Shown: positions 16,248 to 18,918 of the stretch, one piece after another
Numbering within the stretch: position 1 is the stretch's first letter
Layout: each line of letters begins with the position of its first letter
Assembly (NCBI GenBank): GCA_905197485.1
Contig: CAJJYZ010000041.1
Location: 1-18,918 of the forward strand
Reading direction: 5' to 3'
DNA from: an uncultured Lachnospiraceae bacterium
GTDB taxonomy: Bacteria; Bacillota; Clostridia; Lachnospirales; Lachnospiraceae
Length of the DNA stretch: 18,918 nucleotides
Notes under the pieces: model-generated
Told to the model about the DNA's origin: nothing
What the model saw: the letters and a program-made list of their open reading frames with translations, nothing else
Databases searched by the model: none
Position numbers and translations under genes: made by a program

Positions 16248-17291
16248 ATGGAACAATTAAAAAAGAAACCGCTTTTTAATCCGGAAGGGGATGTAGAAGT
16301 ACAGAAGAGAAAAATCATTGGAGGCAATACGACGAACCTGAATGATTTCAACCATATGAAATATGGATGGGTGAGTGAGTGGTATCGCCAGGCTATGAAT
16401 AATTTTTGGGTGCCGGAAGAGATTAATCTGGGGGTGGATGTGAAAGATTACAAGAACCTTCCGTTTCCGGAGAGACGGGCATACGATAAGATTCTGTCAT
16501 TTCTCATCTTCTTGGATAGCATTCAGACGGCGAACCTTCCGAATATCAGCGAATATATTACGGCAAATGAAGTCAATCTCTGTCTTTCTATTCAGGCGTT
16601 TCAGGAAGCCGTTCACAGCCAGAGCTACAGCTACATGTTGGATACGATTTGCGAACCGCAGGAGAGAAATGAAGTCCTGTATCAGTGGAAAAAGGATGAG
16701 CATCTGTTAAAACGAAATGAATTTATCGGGAATCTTTATAATGAATTTCAAGAAAAAAAGAGTAAAGAAACTCTTGTAAATACGGTTGTTGCCAACTATA
16801 TTCTGGAGGGAATTTATTTCTACAGCGGATTTATGTTTTTCTATAATCTGGGAAGAAATCAGCGGATGCCGGGGTCTGTACAGGAAATTCGATACATCAA
16901 TCGGGATGAGAATACGCATCTGTGGCTGTTTCGCAGCATTTTATTAGAACTAAAGAAAGAAGAACCGGAATTATTTACGGAAGAACATGTGAATCGGTAT
17001 CGGATGATGATAAGAGAAGGATGCGAGCAGGAAATCGCATGGGGACATTATGTGATTGGGGACGATGTGCAAGGACTAACCCGGAATATGATTACAGATT
17101 ATATTCAGTATCTTGGGAACCTGCGCTGCAGAAATCTTGGGTTTGCGCCGATTTATGAAGGACACGAGGAAGAACCGGACAGTATGAAATGGGTAGGACA
17201 ATATTCTAACGCGAACGCAATCAAGACCGATTTTTTTGAGGCGAAAAGTACAGCTTATGCGAAAAGCAGCGCATTAGTTGATGACTTGTAG
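16248..17291 (+). CDS. nrdB: Class I ribonucleotide reductase small (beta) subunit
   Basis: Radical-generating di-metal subunit, 347 residues from ATG 16248, placed eight bases after AAAGGA. An in-frame ATG at 16224 would add eight residues but has no comparable binding site. The ligands expected for the dinuclear centre are all present: D90 (FLDSIQ), E120 and H123 (EAVHSQSY), E187 (ILEGIYFY), E221 and H224 (RDENTHL). Y127, four residues after H123, is at the position of the stable tyrosyl radical (E. coli Y122), so this is a tyrosyl-radical enzyme and not a class Ic type. No N-terminal ATP-cone is seen. The C-terminal tail, which should dock on NrdA, ends in AKSSALVDDL. Metal identity (Fe or Mn) cannot be read from sequence. 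No nrdI flavodoxin gene is adjacent, which fits class Ia better than Ib. Confidence 0.95.
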   Translation: MEQLKKKPLFNPEGDVEVQKRKIIGGNTTNLNDFNHMKYGWVSEWYRQAMNNFWVPEEINLGVDVKDYKNLPFPERRAYDKILSFLIFLDSIQTANLPNISEYITANEVNLCLSIQAFQEAVHSQSYSYMLDTICEPQERNEVLYQWKKDEHLLKRNEFIGNLYNEFQEKKSKETLVNTVVANYILEGIYFYSGFMFFYNLGRNQRMPGSVQEIRYINRDENTHLWLFRSILLELKKEEPELFTEEHVNRYRMMIREGCEQEIAWGHYVIGDDVQGLTRNMITDYIQYLGNLRCRNLGFAPIYEGHEEEPDSMKWVGQYSNANAIKTDFFEAKSTAYAKSSALVDDL

Positions 17292-17308
17292 AAAAAATTT
17301 AAAATTAC

Positions 17309-17317
17309 TGTTATAAT
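17309..17317 (+). promoter_or_regulatory. Extended -10 promoter before the aminopeptidase gene
   Basis: TG-T-TATAAT is a perfect extended -10 element. No clear -35 is found at 17 bp. It lies 18 bp after the nrdB stop and 34 bp before the next start. No terminator separates the genes, so read-through from nrdAB may add to expression. Confidence 0.65.
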
Positions 17318-17351
17318 AGGAGAAATAAGAATAAATTCTGGGAGGACAGTT

Positions 17352-18662
17352 ATGTTTCAAGAAGTATCAAGAGAATTGTTAGATTTTATCGGAAAAAGTT
17401 ATAGCACATTTCATGTGATTCGGAATATGAAAGAGGAATTGGATGCGAATGGATTTACAGAACTCTTTGAAGAGCAGAAATGGAACTTGGAAGAGGGCGG
17501 GAAATATTATGTAGCAAGAAACGAATCTTCTTTGATTGCGTTTCGCATTCCGAAAAAGGGATTTACGGGATTCCAGATTATGGCAAGTCACAGTGATTTC
17601 CCGACATTCAAACTGAAAGAAAATGCGGAAATGTGTGTGGAGAATCAGTATATCAAGCTGAATGTAGAAAAATATGGCGGAATGCTGTGTGCTCCTTGGT
17701 TTGACCGGCCGCTTTCTGTTGCGGGAAGACTACTTGTGAAAGAAGATGGGAAAATCGTGACAAAGCTTGTACATGTGGATAGGGACTTGGTGATGATTCC
17801 AAATCTTGCAATCCATATGAACCGCGAGGCGAATGATGGCTACAAATACAACGCACAGGTGGACATGCTTCCGCTTTTCGGTGGTGAAGATGCGAAGGGA
17901 AAATTGATGCAAATCATCGCGGAAAGCGCAGGAGTAAAAGAAGAAGATATTCTCGGAAACGATTTGTATTTGTATAATCGTATGCCTGGAACTATCTGGG
18001 GTGCAGAAGGAGAATTTGTATCCTCTCCGAAATTAGACGATACGCAGTGTGCATTTGCATCGCTGAAAGCATTCCTGGCAAGCGAGAATCCACATGCTGT
18101 GCCGGTACATTTTGTATCCGATAATGAAGAAGTTGGAAGCGGCACAAAGCAGGGAGCGGCTTCTACATTTTTGAAGGATGTATTGATGAGAGTGAATCGT
18201 GCCATGGGAAGAACGGAAGAAGACTATCTGAGAGCCCTTGCTTCAAGTTTTATGCTCTCCGCAGATAATGCACATGCAGTACATCCGAACTATGCAGATA
18301 AGACAGACCCGACGAACCGCCCATATTTGAATCAGGGAGTTGTGATTAAATATAATGGAAACCAGTTATATACAACGGATGGTGTATCCGCGGCGATTTT
18401 CAAGAGTCTGTGTGAGAAAGCAAAAGTTCCGTATCAGACGTTCGTAAACCGTTCCGATATGAGAGGCGGTTCCACACTTGGAAACATTTCCAATACACAG
18501 GTTGCATTAAATACAGTAGATATTGGAATCCCGCAGCTTTCCATGCACTCATCCTATGAGACATGTGGTGTAAAAGATACGTATTACATGATTGAAGCCG
18601 CAAAAGAATTTTATAGCGCAGCGATAATATGTGAAGGGAAAGGGAATTACAGGATAAAATAA
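17352..18662 (+). CDS. apeB: M18 family aminopeptidase
   Basis: Cytoplasmic zinc aminopeptidase of 436 residues, of the family that removes N-terminal acidic or other residues from peptides. ATG 17352 follows GGGAGG by six bases. The metal and catalytic residues of the M18/aspartyl aminopeptidase fold are visible: H80 in ASHSDFPTFKLK, D229 in SPKLDDTQ, E259-E260 in SDNEEVGS, D305 in SADNAHAVHPNY and H399 in SMHSSYETC. The length is normal for the family (~430-460), and the dimerisation insertion between H80 and D229 is present. It has its own extended -10 promoter and ends in a clear terminator, so it is at least partly independent of nrdAB. The acidic-residue preference is the family default and not proven by sequence. 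The gene symbol follows common usage for this family. Confidence 0.93.
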   Translation: MFQEVSRELLDFIGKSYSTFHVIRNMKEELDANGFTELFEEQKWNLEEGGKYYVARNESSLIAFRIPKKGFTGFQIMASHSDFPTFKLKENAEMCVENQYIKLNVEKYGGMLCAPWFDRPLSVAGRLLVKEDGKIVTKLVHVDRDLVMIPNLAIHMNREANDGYKYNAQVDMLPLFGGEDAKGKLMQIIAESAGVKEEDILGNDLYLYNRMPGTIWGAEGEFVSSPKLDDTQCAFASLKAFLASENPHAVPVHFVSDNEEVGSGTKQGAASTFLKDVLMRVNRAMGRTEEDYLRALASSFMLSADNAHAVHPNYADKTDPTNRPYLNQGVVIKYNGNQLYTTDGVSAAIFKSLCEKAKVPYQTFVNRSDMRGGSTLGNISNTQVALNTVDIGIPQLSMHSSYETCGVKDTYYMIEAAKEFYSAAIICEGKGNYRIK

Positions 18663-18681
18663 TAGTGAAATAAAGATAAGG

Positions 18682-18722
18682 CAGAAAATCTTCTGGTAAA
18701 CAGAGATTTTCTGTCTATTTTT
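18682..18722 (+). terminator. Intrinsic terminator of the aminopeptidase gene
   Basis: CAGAAAATCT (18682-18691) pairs perfectly with AGATTTTCTG (18704-18713) over a 12-nt loop, followed by a T-rich tail (tctatttttt). It starts 20 bp after the stop codon. Confidence 0.85.
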
Positions 18723-18723
18723 T

Positions 18724-18864
18724 ATGAAGAATATAATGCTGAAAAATATTTTGAAAAATCAATATGAAATAATATTAAAAATCATTTTAGAAGAAGTGAG
18801 TTGTTATTTGAATGTTTGGAGAAAATAAAAATAGTACGATTTCTTATTTGTTCTTATGTTTTGG
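18724..18864. other. AT-rich gap with no confident gene; possible 30-codon frame
   Basis: The stretch lies between two terminators and is very AT-rich. It contains a 30-codon open frame at 18736-18828 (MLKNILKNQYEII...) with only a weak GAAGA upstream, so I do not call it coding. TTGAAA at 18751 with TATTAA 16 bp downstream could be a weak promoter for a short transcript ending at the terminator at 18865. Confidence 0.3.
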
Positions 18865-18909
18865 GGGATGTGAAAAAACTCGATTGAGTTTTTTCACATC
18901 CCTCTTTTT
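18865..18909 (+). terminator. Very strong intrinsic terminator at the right edge
   Basis: GGGATGTGAAAAAACTC (18865-18881) pairs perfectly over 17 bp with 18886-18902 around a GATT loop, then TCTTTTT. The T-run lies only on the + side, so it acts on rightward transcription. No confident gene lies between it and the previous terminator, so it may be a back-up stop or the end of a small RNA. Confidence 0.85.
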
Positions 18910-18918
18910 GCTTTTGTT

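Overview
The window looks like chromosomal DNA of a Gram-positive, low-to-medium GC anaerobe of the Clostridia, most likely a Lachnospiraceae gut bacterium. The reasons are the strong AGGAGG-type ribosome binding sites, LPETGG cell-wall sorting signals, the YkoE-type ECF transporter, and a very large AGGFxG-repeat surface protein of a kind I associate with that family. I cannot name a genus from sequence alone. All confident genes lie on the + strand.

Region 1 (about 1-9980) is a sortase-dependent pilus locus. It holds a giant LPXTG surface protein (127-6717; at least 2196 residues, 5' end missing), a major pilin (6740-8263), a class C pilin sortase (8337-9224) and a small third pilin, probably basal (9230-9910), which carries a VKTGD sorting motif instead of LPXTG. 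The first ~150 bases do not continue the giant gene in any frame. It therefore seems cut at its 5' end by an insertion or rearrangement, and neither its signal peptide nor the operon promoter is visible. A terminator-like hairpin sits between the major pilin and the sortase, and a weak terminator ends the locus.

Region 2 (about 10060-13850) is an ECF-type uptake operon. It has a YkoE-like substrate-binding membrane protein, a double-ATPase protein, an EcfT-like permease and a DUF169 protein, tightly packed or overlapping. A sigma-70 promoter with 17-bp spacing and a palindrome inside the spacer lies upstream. There is no room for a TPP riboswitch in the short leader.

Region 3 (about 13868-17291) is a class I ribonucleotide reductase operon, nrdA then nrdB, behind a strong intrinsic terminator. 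Its promoter carries two NrdR-like boxes 32 bp apart, one of them filling the -35/-10 spacer. All catalytic and metal-binding residues are visible. No ATP-cone is recognisable in either subunit.

Region 4 (17309-18918) is an M18-family aminopeptidase with its own extended -10 promoter and terminator. An AT-rich stretch follows, ending in a second, very strong terminator that may end a small transcript.

Worth a second look: the disrupted adhesin gene and its super-repeat architecture, the pairing of a DUF169 protein with a YkoE-type transporter that lacks a riboswitch, the nested hairpin at 13800-13845, and the NrdR-controlled O2-dependent reductase in a probable anaerobe.
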